DNA of 64,000 nucleotides, from the NCBI GenBank assembly GCA_016808115.1, contig JAEQBH010003948.1, positions 310,001-374,000 of the forward strand, in the 5' to 3' direction. Position 1 is the stretch's first letter; the number at the start of each line of letters is the position of its first letter. Origin of the DNA: Tetrastigma voinierianum. Lineage: Eukaryota > Streptophyta > Magnoliopsida > Vitales > Vitaceae. This document shows positions 48,431 to 61,212 of this stretch, in pieces. The notes under the pieces were generated by a model. It was not told the origin of the DNA. It saw only the letters and a list, made by a program, of their open reading frames with translations, and did no database searches. The position numbers and the translations under genes are program-made.

Positions 48431-48899
48431 TTTATTAGAGATCCTTGTTTGGATCCTTTGTTCATGAACCCACTTTGTTCACAAGGATTCCAAAAAAAAA
48501 AAAAAACAATGAAGACAATGTTCAGAATCTTGAGATGAATTTCTGATTTAAATTGAGTCAAGAAACCTGACAATAGCTGTTTTACACTTGACCACTTGTA
48601 CAAAAAAACACTTGTAGTAGACATAATTTGAAATCAACTATTTAAAACATGATATGAATTCAAAGCCACTAAGGTTTACAAGAGCCTGCAGTTCCCGATA
48701 AGCAATGAAGACATGTCGAAAATAAAATTTGACATTATTAATTACAAAGGTTAGCGCTCCTATAAACATGTAAAACCGGGGAATCAAAACCCTTGCCAGT
48801 AATAAGCTTATTTTACCTCACGATGAACCTTTCATGATAAGCGGTTTGTGAAAATGCCGCAAAACTAAGTGTTGAATCATGGATGCAAATAGAAACTGG
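48431..48899. other. Spacer, nothing recognised
   Basis: Single-copy AT-rich sequence between the truncated retroelement and the ZRSR2-like fragment. Confidence 0.5.
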
Positions 48900-50070
48900 A
48901 GATAGCATTAGCTTTTCCTTGAGGCTGACGAGCTAGAAGAGTTGGAGTTGAGTTTTAGGAGGTTCGGGTTCAAGACACAGCTCGGCGATAAGCAATCGTG
49001 TATAAAAGATAATTTTTTTAGAAAAAGGAAAGCTGGAGCTAGCATTGGAACTGCGAGATTGGGAGCATACTTTGGAATGGGAGCCAAACTTGACGGTGGG
49101 GACCGCGAGCGGGACCGAGGTCTTCGCACATTGGACTCCCATGAAACATATAGTCTGACGTAGTATTAGTATATCATTAATTCAAAACATTGCCATATAG
49201 GTCGGGGCATATTATACAAACCCCAAAATTGAGCTAGTGCTTGAAGTCGTTTATGGGCACAACTTACTCCATATAGGGTTTCGGCCACTAAGGTCAGCTT
49301 GCATCATAGTTTGTGCTATGGGTTGCTTCAACTGTCAGCTGACAAACAACGGTTCTAATAAAATGTTTGGTCGAAGACGAGTGAAAAAGAATCTTTGCGG
49401 CTAAAATTACGAGGATACAAAGGTACATGAGAGGCATTGTTCTGAGACCTCAAATTCTTCATCTTGCTCCCTGACAGAGCCAGTCCCTTGTACATGTTCT
49501 TGACAAACTCCGATTTTGAAGTACAAGGGCTGATGAAGTTTATCTGCCACATAACATTTAATTAGACCTAACAATCTTAGTGAAAAGAAGCATAAATACT
49601 GTACAGAAGCGCTTGAAGTACAAGGATCCATCGGCCACAAAAGAAAGGAAATAACCAATAATAGAAAAATAGAATGAATAAAAGTCAGCACATTGGGTTC
49701 AAAGTTTGAGGTTTGTTCGACACCTGCAAGTGCCCCTTGGGATGAAATTGCGATGCATTGCGATCGAAAATGCTTCGATTGAGGAGGAAGGGGATTTGAT
49801 GTGGATCTGTGGTATCCTATGAAAACATTAGAGTTTAGAATTCAAATTCTTCCTGACTACGAGCACACACCACAATAAGTAATCTAGACATGACCATACA
49901 TATAGAACGGATGTGACTACCTCTGTGTCTTTATGTTGATGCATTTTCTTTGAAATCCTGACCCTTTTCTTCTTGAGAATTATCTCATTCCCTTGCCAGA
50001 TAATTTCTGCGGGCCCTTCTTCATATTCCCAATCATCATCATCATCATTCAACTCATTCTCTTTGTCAAC
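48900..50070 (-). pseudogene. ZRSR2/U2AF35-related CCCH zinc-finger gene, partial
   Basis: ZRSR2 (plant C3H5-like) recognises the 3' splice site in U12-type introns. A minus-strand exon at 50,070-49,921, bordered by TTTGCAG and GTAG, encodes exactly 50 codons. They begin VDKENELNDDDDDWEYEEGP and continue AEIIWQGNEIILKKKRVR, the hallmark N-terminal block. The next exon (49,816-49,724) reads TTDPHQIP.., matching the linker. The third (about 49,555-49,430) reads LHQPLYFKIGVC then EHVQGTGSVREQDEEFEVSE, i.e. the first CCCH finger with HCPF changed to HQPL and the middle of the finger missing. The RRM is absent. An RS-rich tail (RRPRSRSRSPPSSLAPIPKY) follows at 49,125-49,065. Introns remain, so it is a genomic fragment, not a retrocopy. 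It is unlikely to make a working protein. Confidence 0.8.
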
Positions 50071-50079
50071 CTGCAAATT

Positions 50080-50920
50080 ATTTAGAATGAATTGCTCGAT
50101 TATCTTAACTTCAGAGACTAAGAAGAGTCTTTCCAAAATACCCCTATACAAACAATCCCATGCTCTTAAGGGCCTACTAATTTCTTCAGGTAGACATGCC
50201 CGAATTCAAATTTCAATTCTGTCCTTTCCCTCACTTCTTTAACCACCCCAAAGCAAATTTAAAGTGAATTCTCCCACCCAGAAATTTACGTCTCTACACT
50301 ATGATACTTGCTGAAAAATGAAACGCATCACGGCTATGCTTTCATTTTAGAGTTTACTTTCAGGATACTACAAATATTTTTGCGGTCGAGAGGAAGAAAG
50401 GTACTTTTGAAATACTATGCGAACAGTCTTACGCATGTACCCAATGTCCTTGAGATTCAAAATGTCAAGTTTCCTCCTTTTCCCGGACTTCATGTAGCGA
50501 CCCGAACATAAACATAAAGAAAATTTCTGAAATTTGCTAATATATATATATATATATACACACACATATATATTGCGTGAGAAAAGATAAGTCCTCCAAA
50601 ATGCTAAACAAAGGAGTCCTATTCCTCCTTGATGTGAATATAAGCACATAAATCACACCCAAAAATGACCTTACATCTTGACTATCTGATTTCTCTCCAT
50701 TTGTCCCTCTTCTCGGCTTAATCAAACACAATTTAAAGCAAAATTTCCTGCTTTGGTAAACTTCAAATATGCATTTTTAATTTGTGGTAGCCAATTAAAA
50801 CTACTTCTATTGCTATAACACTACATGCCATAAAGCTTAGTCGGTCGGTCATCAATATTCCGAGTTTCTCTCCTTTTCCCACTTCCTCGGCAGCCTTGAG
50901 CCACGGTCGATTATAAATTG
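50080..50920. other. Upstream of ZRSR2-like fragment, no gene
   Basis: Contains a (TA)n(CA)n run at 50,540-50,573. The minus-strand open stretch near 50,370-50,520 (YMKSGKRRKLDI..) has no clear homolog. No RS or coiled-coil exon upstream of 50,070 is visible. Confidence 0.45.
50540..50573. repeat. (TA)n(CA)n microsatellite
   Basis: TA repeats, ACACACACA, then ATATATA. Confidence 0.95.
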
Positions 50921-50957
50921 AAGACGAAAAAGATTTACGTCTAAATAAAATCAATCA

Positions 50958-51290
50958 TTACGGATGATAAAACAAAAAAATACATGGAGAGTAGGAGGAT
51001 ATCAGTAGTTTGCCTCCATGATAAGCGGTTCTGATGTAATCATGGAAAATGGTTTCGATAGTGAGTGGCCCTTGCATTGAGTGCTCTACGTAAATGCATT
51101 TGCATAGTTGGCGAGATTTGCAGGATTGACACATAAGCATGCTAATGCTATATCTTGCGCTGCAACCACTCGTTCGACTCACCACTTCATCCACGGGAGG
51201 TGAGGCGCTTGTCATGCGTCATTTAGCGACCCGATGGTGCGAGTAGTAGCGGTAATGAGGATGAGGATGAGGAGGATGCGTGATAACGAG
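50958..51290 (-). pseudogene. LRR receptor kinase C-terminal fragment, second copy
   Basis: The minus strand begins with a Ser-codon run (CCTCCTCATCCTCATCCTCA, 51,278-51,255), then SPPVDEVV at 51,200, ALACLCV-equivalent DNA at 51,150 and a tail TIETIFHDYI. The same order occurs in the full gene at 54,254-54,540 and follows MIK2-type kinases (GDLISSLSSS.., QRLSPPVDEV, LACLCVNP.SRPTM). There is no kinase N-lobe before it; at about 51,290 it passes into module sequence. It is a fragment. Confidence 0.82.
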
Positions 51291-54170
51291 TCGAAACCAT
51301 GTCGCTAATAGGATCTGATCTCGGTCGCGATGAAATATGCTTCTCGACCTTCAGCATCAACCGTTCATGGACACGAAAAATGGACCCTCAGTTCTTCATC
51401 GGCAATGACTCCGCATCTCGAATATACGCCGGCTGTGCTTGATACACGAAAGGCACCATTGTAAGCAATAGTAATCCTAGGAGATATTTTACGTGGATAA
51501 ACTACTTGAGAGACATGGAATCATCAAGTGCCATTATCGACAGAGTATGAGCGCTTTCTTTACCGGAAGACCCGGCCAGTTCACCGACTTGAGGTCTTTT
51601 CGGCCCGACCTCTAATGGTTTTGCCATTTTCGAGTTGAAATCTGAGGGAGAAGCGCGGGATCGGCGGCACAAAGATGACAATCTTCTTGCGAAGAATAGT
51701 CTCGATTAATGAAGTACTGCGAACACCGTAATATCAGCCATAAACATGGCAGCTCAGAGACGTGCCCAAGCGTTTTAACACGAAATGCATTATACCGTTT
51801 ACTTAATATGCGTGGAAATCAATAACTGCGAGAAGATGGATTTAATTATAGTTTCTGAGAACATGAAATGAGATAATAAAATTAAGTAACACATCTAAAG
51901 TCAATTATTTGTAAATGTCCAAACGATGCAACATATTAGGATTATAAACGGCTTGATATTTTGGCATATGAGAAATACACACACCATATTGCTTCCTTTT
52001 TTTTTTTCGGAAGCGAGTTTTATATTTTATTAGTTGATTGTTATGTAACATGTTTGAAACTATAGTCGAATAATAACATAATCTTGTGATGGAGCACCAA
52101 AAGATCCAATATTAGAAGTATAGTCAATTAAATCTTAATAGACTAATTAACATATATTAGTATTATTTGAAAATGTCCACTTATGTTGAAGGCAAAGCCA
52201 ATTAATCTCATAGAAGGTGAAGAACAAATTCCACGAGATGAAGATCTAAGCAGTATTTCTTGCGCTCGGGTAGAATCTGATTCGAGGGTAAGAATGTCTA
52301 TGGTAGAAAGATTTAAGTTTAAGAATGAGGTAGTGGATGTTTCTGCAGTATTAATTTCGAATAAGAGACTTGAGATAGAACATTAGAGCAAACTGCAAAT
52401 TTAACTAAACAGATCTAAGCTGTCGTGATACATGGACCATTCGGGCCTTCAAAAGGAAGTACAAGAGAGGATGAAATCAAAAGCATTTCGATCTTCAGTG
52501 TCTTGTTCCATTTGTTCCAAATCCAATTTTCCATGGAATAAGGTACTCATTGAAACTTTAAAGATAACATTGACAAAATTTAGAACCGAGGAAAATAAAA
52601 AGATTAAAAGACTGATCTAAGTCCTTACAACCAATCGAGGCTGAATGCATTTAAGATTAGCTTCAAATCAATTCGGACAATGAGAGAAATTAGAGGAAAC
52701 TATTACTAGTCTCTACAAAAGGGAGAATGAAACATACATCTAGAAACAAAAAAGCTGACTCACCTCGATTTTATCCATGGAGGCGAAGAATGTCTTGTTC
52801 ATCATACAACATATCTTAAAGCGAAACTTTGCTCACTTTCACATAATCGGACAAAAGCAACTTTGTAGATAGCCTTTGTTCTGAGTATCAGCCAGCCCAG
52901 CTTGAATGTGGTCTAATGAAAAATTCAAATATTTTAGCTTAATTTATAAATGAAATAATCGCATAAATTTTAATTAAATAAATGGCCGACCTTCTCCAAG
53001 AAATATGGAAGGGATGCAGCATGATCCAAGTGAAAATACACTTACAGGAAATGCAACACATTCTGATCTCGATAAAGTGGAGAGCACATCTAAAGAAAAG
53101 AGGCAATTTTATATGAGAAAGTAAGTAGATAACCAAAAAGGAAGCGAAGATAGAAAGTTCCAAAATGTTTCAAGATTGACAAAGTTCATTGACAAGATAG
53201 ACATGCAAGATCTTGGAATGAAATGATGGATTAAGAACATATTATTATTACTAAATGTTTTTGATCTCTTCAAAAGCAGGCTTGATTGAAGATGATCAAA
53301 CCTCAGAAGTAGAGACATAGTCGTAAGAACATAAATCCACGAAACCAATTTATGGGTCAATTACAAGGCGAGAGACAAAGAAAAGAGATTTTTCGTCTTA
53401 ATAAAATCAATCATTACGGATGATAAAACAAAAAATACACTTGGAGAGTGAGGACCGTCGACTAGTTTCGCCTCCATGACCCGATGGGAAAAAGAACCGG
53501 ATATTGATAAGAGAGAATACGAGATGAAGTTACCTTGCGGTATTTACAGTCAAATCTTTATATGCTTTAGCAATAGTTGTTTTTGGTCATTTTCTCAGTA
53601 GACCATTCCAAGAACAATTCATTCCATTGTTTAAAAAAAAATTGGAAAATGACCATACCTAGGATTACAATATCAAAAACAATAATGATATTGTCTAAAC
53701 CATTCTCGGTCATTGATTACTAAGTTATAAAACAAATAACATTACAATATTCAACAAGGAAAAGAATATCTTGTGTCACCAAAGGACATCAATGGTTGAA
53801 GGATCAATCTCTTCAAAGAATGGCAAACGGCCATGCACGAGTATCTTTGGATGAATTCCACGGTCAAACTATCACCATAGAACATGACCAAGCAGAAACA
53901 AACAAATTAAAACCTAATGTTGAAAAATGGAAGAAAAACAGCAACCAAAAATAAAAGCACAATGCATTATGGTATACCAGTATGGTTTCCCTTTATAGGA
54001 CATGTAGACACGAGGAACTGACCCACTTCATTTCCGGCACCTAGAGGTATCAGTCTCTCGAAAACGGAGCGGATCGAAGATGATCCAAACCTGTAAGTAG
54101 AGACATAGTCGTAGGCTACATCACAACCAATTTATGGGTCCATTATAAAGTGAGAGACAGAGAAAAAGAG
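51290..54170 (-). pseudogene. Unidentified gene, module copy 4
   Basis: Collinear with the other copies from the gene 3' part (51,300-51,790), through the AT-rich intron with TTTTATATTTTATTAG (52,017), to the 5' exon remnants near 54,000-54,060 (GGAAATGAAGTGGGTCAGTT on the minus strand for GGNEIEFVP). It lies directly downstream of the receptor-kinase gene on the same strand. Family unknown. Confidence 0.5.
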
Positions 54171-54253
54171 ATTTTTGTCTCAATAAAATCAATGATTATG
54201 GATGATAAAAAAAAATACACATGGAGTGAGGGCTGGAGTCGGTAGTTTCTTGC

Positions 54254-57200
54254 TCAGCGGTAGCTTGAGTTCTGATGGGAAATCATGGAAGCGGTTTTAG
54301 ATAGTGGTGGCCCTTGCATTGAGTGTTCTTTCAATGCATTTGCATAGTTGGCCGAGATTGGGGATTGACACACATAAGCATGCTAATGCTATCTTCCGCT
54401 GCAACCTACTTTATTTCGCCCACTTCATCCCACGGGAGGTGAGGGCGCATCCGTAACATCATTCAGCGGCCAGTGAATTCGGTCACGTGTAGGGATGAGG
54501 ATGAGGAGGATGCTGATGATAACAGTGATGAGATGAGTTCACCAGGATGCCTTCCCATAATTACCTCCATTGTTACAACCCCAAAGCTATAAACATCCGT
54601 TTTATTATCCACCTTCATCTTGTAAGCAAGTTCTGCAAATTAAGAAGATTACATCATGCTCTGCTCTGCTCTGCTCTTCTAAGAAATTATAACAGTATAA
54701 CTAACGCCCTAATTAAGAAAATGGTACCTGGAGCAGTATAACCAAAAGTTCCTGCAAATGAAGTCCAATTAGATGAGTCGGAAGCATAAACTGGCGGAAT
54801 AAGTCGGAACATGAGCTTCATATTACAGTCCCCAACGGAGACATTGTTCTTTGGTTATGTCTCGATGGTCACGGGTGAGCAATCATGGTGCATATAAGAT
54901 AAAGCACAGCCACCTTCACAATGTTTAGCCTCACAATCCAATCAAGTTTTCTCATTTCCTTCTTCATCGTTGCTTGAATGTTTCTCGGCCCCTTTTCCAT
55001 AAACTCATCATCGAAAATGAGTTCTCGTAGAATATTTGAAGCCATAAAGCCCCGACAATGTGCGATGCCTTATGCTGTGTTAGAGCATGAATCTCGCTTT
55101 TGAAAGCCTTGAAATTATCCATATCTCCACCATCTTGATCTGATGAGTAGTGAAGCTTTTTCACAGCAACAACCCGATAAATTTAGCGTTTCGGCCTTGT
55201 AAGCGGTGCCATATCCTCGATTCTTGATACAATGTTTGGGGCGAAATTGCCGGTTCCACATATGATGTGCTCATACAAGCAAGTTTCCCATCATGTCCCA
55301 TTTGTGAATAGATCTTTGACATCGATGACTTCAAGTGTAGACTTGATTGTTCTTCCTGATTTTTGGACAAGAAAAATAAATGCCAATAATAAAGCGGATA
55401 AAACGATAGAGTGCTCCTGATGAGGAATTAATATGATCAAGACAGAGAAAACTTTGTTCTTGATTTGCATGGCAGAGATGAGTGACATTATTACCACGAG
55501 ACCTTTATTATTTAAATGCCTCAAATGGAGCGAAGGCTTTGATGTTGGGGAAGGACTGGCCCGGTTGTAGGATATATCAGAGATGTCGAAATTTGTCGGA
55601 TCATCAAAAGTGTGTGGGATGGAGCCAGAAAGTTGGTTATGGGAGAGATTCAACGTCTCAGTGCGAAGTAACTCTCAGCGTGAACGGAATCTCTCACATC
55701 AACATATTTTGACTAAGATCAAGACTCGAAGACGAAATGACTTTCAATTTAATTAAGAATGCTATCCTAGTCGATTCCCACTCAAGTTCAGACTGATAAT
55801 TTCAACAAGTTCCCTATTTCTTTGGGAATTTGACCGCTTAAGTTGTTCGATGCCAGGTCAAGGATTTGAAGATCGGCTAATTTTCCCAATTTCAAAGGAA
55901 TGCTTCCTGAAAGATCGTTGTTAGTCAGCAACAAATCGAACAATAAGGGCAACATACCCAATTCTTTTGGGATCTTCCCGCTCAAATGGTTTGAGGAAAG
56001 ATCAAGTCGTTGTAATTAAGTGGCTCTCCGAAGTTGAGGTGGTATGGCTGAAATGTGTTGGAGATGTTCAAGTGTATTTAGGTTGTGGCCTTTGTCCCCC
56101 ATTTCTCGAGAGAAAGCTCGCCATAAAAATTATTCTTTGCTTAGATCGATATAGTCGGAGTTTGGGTATACACAAAACTTTCGGCTATGTCTCAGGTGGG
56201 TTGGTTTTAATCAGACGAACTATGAATAAGCTAGTGCAATTTTTCAAGCTCTTTGGTATAGGACCCGTGAAATGGTTCCCTACGGCGGAAAAATTTACAA
56301 GTGCTCTGCAGAGGCAAATCGTCACAGTAGTTGGCGATGAAGTTATTTTCATCTGATTGAATCTTGAATGAGTGATATTATTCATTTCCAAAGAAAGGGC
56401 ACCACTGAGTTTGTTATGACTAAGGCCCAAATAGGTTAAGCTGGACAAGTTTCCTATGGAAGCTGGTATTGAACCATTGAGATTGTTAAATGACAAATCA
56501 AGATCATTAAGAGATCTTAACAATCCAATTTCTTGAGGAATGGAACCAGACAGTTTGTTCCTATAAAGGTACAATGTGGTTAAATTCCTCACGTTACCTA
56601 TGAAATGAGGGATTGGACCAGTGAGATTGTTAGTTGACAATTCAAGATCATTAAGAGATCTTAACAATCCAATTTCTTGAGGAATGGAACCAGACAATTT
56701 GTTTTCAGCAGAGTCTGATGTGGTTAAATTCTCGAGTTACCTATGGAATGAGGATTGGACCGGTGAGATTGTTATTTGTGATTGAAGATCATTAGAGATC
56801 TTAACAATCCAATTTCTTGAGGAATGGAACCGGGCAGTTTGTTTCTATGAAGGTACAATGGTTAAATTCCTCGAGATTACCTATGGAATGAGGATTGGAC
56901 AGTAAATTGTTATATGTGATTGAAGACCATTAGAGATCTTAACAATCCAAGTTCTTGAGGAATGGAACCAGACAGTTTGTTTTCACCAAGGTACAATGTG
57001 GTTAAATTCCTCAAGTTACCTATGGAATGAGGGATTGGACCAGTGAGATTGTTATTTGACAATTGAAGATCATTAAGAGATCTTAACAATCCAATTTCTT
57101 GAGGAATGGAACCAGACAGTTTGTTTCTATGAAGGTACAATGTGGTTAAATTCCTCAAGTTACCTATGGAATGAGGGATTGGACCAGTGAGACTGTTAAA

Positions 57201-58588
57201 TGACAATTCAAAATCGTTAAGAGATCTTAACAATCCAATTTCTTGAGGAATGGAACCGAGACGAGTTTGTTTACATTAAAGGTACAATGTGTGGTTAAAT
57301 TCATGAGTTACCTATGGAAGGGAGGGATTGGACCCGAGTGAGATTGTTAGTTGACAGTGAAGATCATTAGAGATCTTAACAATCCAATTTCTCGAGGAAT
57401 GGAACCCAGACCAGTTTGTTTCTATGAAGGTACAATGTGGTTAAATTCCTCAAGTTACCTATGGAATGAGGGATTGGACCAATGAGATTGTTATATGACA
57501 ATTCAAGACCATTAAGAGATCTTAACAATCCAAGTTCTTGAGGAATGGAACCAGACAGTTTGTTTTCACCAAGGTACAATGTGGTTAAATTCCTCAAGTT
57601 ACCTATGGAATGAGGGATTGGACCGGTGAGATTATTAATTGACAAAGCAAGATCATTAAGAGATCTTAACAATCCAATTTCTTGAGGAATGGAACCAGAT
57701 AGTTTGTTCGTATCAAGATACAATGTGGTTAAATTCCTCAAGTTACCTATGGAAGGAGGGATTGGACCAGTTAGATTATTAATTGACAAATCAAGATCAT
57801 TAAGAGATCTTAACAATCCAATTTCTTGAGGAATGGAACCAGATAGTTTGTTCGTATCAAGATACAATGTGGTTAAATTCCTCAAGTTACCTATGGAATG
57901 AAGTTGGACCGGGAGATTGTTAGTTGACAAGTCGAGAACATTAGAGATCACCAACAATCCAATTTCTTGAGAATGGAACCGAAAGCTCATTCTCATAAAA
58001 ATGCAAAATAGTTAAGTTTTTCAAATTCCCTATAAGGAAGGTGACCCTCACAAAATTATTAGAAGCCAAAGATAGAAAGCTAAGTGATGTTAAAAACCCA
58101 AGTTGTTTAGGTATTACACCAGTGAAATGATTAGAACCAAAATCAAGAATTGTGATTAGTTTGGAAATATTACCAATATTGGTTGGAATGGTTCCATGGA
58201 GTTGTTAGTCAAATTAAGAGTAAGGAGGTTAGGGAGAGATGAAAAATTGAGATTTTGGAGTGTACCTCTCAAACCACGACTCTGAAGGATTTCATCGGAG
58301 ACACTTACGACCTATGACAAGCCACTCGAGACGATGATGGCGGAGTGCGTCAAACCAAGATGAGAGTAAAACTTCAGGTTTGATTATCAAGGCTTACCTT
58401 CCATGTTAGAAGAGCAAATTGTTCTTGATCTTGTTCAACTTTTGAAATAGCAATGGTAGGTGCGAGGCGGAGTGAAAATGACATGGAAGGATGATGTGAA
58501 GACAAAGGGAAAAGAAGAAATATGAAAAGCAAGGAGTGATGATGAGTCGAGAGAGTAAGGAGTTGGATGAAGGATATTCATGGGCCAT
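54254..58588 (-). CDS. LRR receptor-like kinase, MIK2/MDIS1-type
   Basis: A plasma-membrane receptor kinase of LRR subfamily XII-like, related to MDIS1-interacting kinase 2, which senses peptides. Start ATG at 58,588 gives MAHEYPSSNSLLSRL with a hydrophobic signal peptide. Next comes an LRRNT with EQDQEQFALLTWKVSLDNQT (about 58,430-58,370), then about 24 plant-type LRRs (58,250-55,640), many as the pair LTGPIPHSIGNLRNLTTLYL and NKLSGSIPQEIGLLRSLNDL. A transmembrane stretch LSALLLAFIFLV lies at about 55,405-55,370. The kinase domain: VVAVKKLHYSS (ATP-binding Lys, 55,175-55,145), MDNFKAFKSEIHALTQ, SYMHHDCSP, HRDI (54,860), TSFAGTFGYTAP, a 95-bp intron (54,633-54,727, GT-AG), then KTDVYSFGVVTMEVIMGRHP (54,605-54,545). 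Stop TGA at 54,254. The DFG motif is absent by an in-frame gap of about 18 bases. Several frameshifts fall between; some are likely sequence errors. Non-RD status cannot apply because HRD is kept. Confidence 0.85.
54633..54727 (-). other. Conserved kinase-domain intron of the receptor kinase
   Basis: The minus strand has CCAG|GTACCATTTT at the donor and TTAATTTGCAG|AACTTGC at the acceptor. It splits the GYTAP-ELAY block, the usual intron position in this subfamily. Contains a GAGCA pentamer run at 54,655-54,675. Confidence 0.85.
56440..58000 (-). repeat. 144-bp tandem LRR array, 11 units
   Basis: The word AACAATCCAA.TTCTTGAGGA recurs about every 144 bp: near 56,520, 56,664, 56,800, 56,940, 57,083, 57,227, 57,374, 57,522, 57,664, 57,810 and 57,954. 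Each unit encodes two 24-residue LRRs. Units around 57,500-57,900 are almost identical, implying recent homogenisation. Confidence 0.93.
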
Positions 58589-58689
58589 TATTGAGCTGGT
58601 AGAGATGAAGCTATTACAGGGTGTACATGAGAAAATTTTAACCTTATTTATAAACTTAAGTGTGATACATTCGAGCATTCCCATTAGTT

Positions 58690-59036
58690 AGTGTGTACAT
58701 CTAACACCTCATTTCCACTGATTAATGGAATTGAAAATGAGTAATATCAGCTTCATACTTTTATTTTCTTTTATCCAAAATAGTCTTATTTTTTTTATAA
58801 AATTAAACACCCACAATTACATAGCAAATAACTTAAAATATTACTTTTATTTTCTAATTAAAATAGACTATTGCAATTACATAGGAAATAATTAAAAATA
58901 TTCCTTTTTCATTCCCTTTGCTCCATGCTCTTTCAAATAGAACATGTTTAAAATTAAGGATTACAATTCTTTTTAAGTGAGGGCTCAATGTTGATACAAG
59001 AAGTCCATTTCACAAACACTACCTGTACATATGTTG

Positions 59037-59084
<48 letters not shown>

Positions 59085-60270
59085 CTTTTATAGAATGCAT
59101 GGTTTTTTATAGGTATCGTCAACTTCCAAAATATGAAAAAACAACCGAAATAAATACTCGTACTTGACCCATTTTAAATTCTTTGCTCAACTTGATAGGT
59201 ATTATCAACTTTTCGGCACAAAAACAAAAAAAAAAAATCCTCCTAATTAATCTATTTTAAAGTCTTCACTCAATTCCAAAACATCTTTAAAAACTTTAAT
59301 TTATGACTTAAGTTACATTCACTTCAATTATGATACATATCATGTTAAATAGGAATTGAAATTCGTCATGTATTATCATGAAATCTTGATATTCATATTA
59401 TATTAGTCACCCATGTCGATATCCTATTTGATCGTAGGTGAGCATTTATAGATGGGCCTCCATTCATTAAATTATAGTACTAAATATCTAACCTATAAAG
59501 AATTTGACAATAATGTATTACAAGTGATCCAACTGAAGTGAGATAGATATGATCAAAATATATTAAATTGATTGTATACATATCAATTATATAGGAAATT
59601 TACTAAAAGATTAAATTTATACTATTATTTGTAATGAAAAAATCTTGACTAAATATTCACATAATTAGTAATCCTTGTGAACCACGCTGATTTATGTTGA
59701 TCAACTAAAAGAATCAACAATAGATAGGCTTTAATTTATTAAATTATAGTATTAAATATCTTATGAGAATTTTGAAATGATTATGGCATCCTAGATAACC
59801 TTCTTCATTAGAAAAGTAAGAATTTATATAAAATTGCATTTATTTTTAAGGTATATGACATTGAAGTGGCAGGTGTAACATGTTTTCATATAAATAAGAT
59901 ACCGTTGCATTTCCTAATAATAAATGTTGAATAGCTAAATAGATAAATGACAATTTAATCACTTCTAAGAAGCTTAAGCTTTTGAATAGATATGACTTAA
60001 TTTACCCTTTTTTTGGAAAATACCTTTGCTTTTAAAATTGTAATACTAAAAAATTGTACTATTTCTAATGTTAAACCTTTAAGGAATTTCTAAAAATAAA
60101 AGGTAAGTTTTTTTTTGTATATATAAGGGTTGTGTTTAAGAATGTAAGACAGTGATAAAGTGGTGTGAACTTTCTAATATCGAAAATAAACAAAGTATTT
60201 GTCTGTATTGAAGGACTTGAAATCATCTTTATAAAAACTTGTCCCGTAGTTTTAACGTGTATTCATGACT
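58690..60270. promoter_or_regulatory. Upstream region of receptor kinase, AT-rich
   Basis: Single-copy, low in errors, no open frame of note. Holds an (AT)n microsatellite at 59,039-59,082. It would contain the promoter of the minus-strand receptor kinase; I cannot define individual elements. Confidence 0.45.
59039..59082. repeat. (TA)n microsatellite
   Basis: About 44 bp of uninterrupted TA dinucleotides, about 450 bp upstream of the receptor-kinase start. Confidence 0.98.
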
Positions 60271-60275
60271 TTGAT

Positions 60276-61212
60276 TGTAAGACCCGGGAAAAAAAACCTA
60301 GAAATTTGAATTTTTGCTAGGAAGGGCAAAATAGTAATTTTTTTGGAATTCTTTCTAGATATCGGATGGCCAAGCCGGACTTCGCCATTGGAATCGTCTC
60401 TCACGAAATCTAGTCATTAAATTTCATTAAGTGCAAAAGCAGTTAGATTTTCACAATTTGAGAAGACGGAAATTCAGTGGACCCAGAAAACAAGATTTTG
60501 AAAAATCTACGAAAAATGTCAAATATTTAAAGAATGTCCATTTAATATAGATGAAATAGAAACCGGGACAAAATAAATTATTTCGGGGCGAAAACGGACC
60601 AAGGAAGCGTGACAAGTGGCGCGATTTGAGCCACGTGTCTCATGTATAAATACAAGAAATATCTAAAAACAATCAAAAAAATCAAGAAATATATCTGTGA
60701 GATATCAAAAAATATCTCACAGAAATATCTAGACCAAACGTTAGAGAGAGAGAGAAAGAGAGAGGAGGGAGAAGAAAATCAACTTTTCTCCGGCGATTTC
60801 ACGGGGTTTAATCAATCAGAACTCGGTAGGTCGAGAGTTAAAGCTGCTCTAAAAGACGAGAGCTACGCGTGGGTACCAAAATCACAAGATTTCGCCAAGG
60901 TCCAAGGTTCGAGTTATATATCATTTTTTGTAAGAGTATAATTGAACTCTTGTAAACATATCACTATATCATGTATAGTATTCAAGGTACTTGGTTAGAT
61001 AGGATTCGAGTGTGGTATATTGAGCCGGATGGGTCATTGATGCAATGTTATACATGTTGTATTTGGATAGAGCTTCGATGCGGAGGAGACTCTGTCAGGT
61101 TACTGTTAAGTATGGATCTCGATAAATGGGACATGATGGTGTGGCATCGGGTTGAGCCTGGTTTCGCGGGTTATTGGGTTGTCAACGGGACCCCCAGGAT
61201 AGGGGTGTCACA
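60276..61212 (+). mobile_element. Solo LTR, Tekay-like, with TTGAT duplication
   Basis: Starts TGTAAGACCCGGG, ends GGGTGTCACA, 937 bp, flanked by perfect TTGAT at 60,271-60,275 and 61,213-61,217. The first 150 bp share AGATATCGGATGGCCAAGCC..GGAATCGTCTC with the LTRs at 42,876 and 44,020. No internal region or second LTR is adjacent, so it formed by LTR-LTR recombination. The 99-codon open stretch at 60,642-60,941 and the 81-codon one at 60,971-61,216 lie inside the LTR and are not genes. Confidence 0.93.

Noticed and set aside
50368..50520. YMKSGKRRK-like minus reading resembling the ZRSR2 second zinc finger (EYMKSR)
   Set aside because: It lies 5' of the N-terminal ZRSR2 exon on that strand, out of order, and lacks the finger cysteines.
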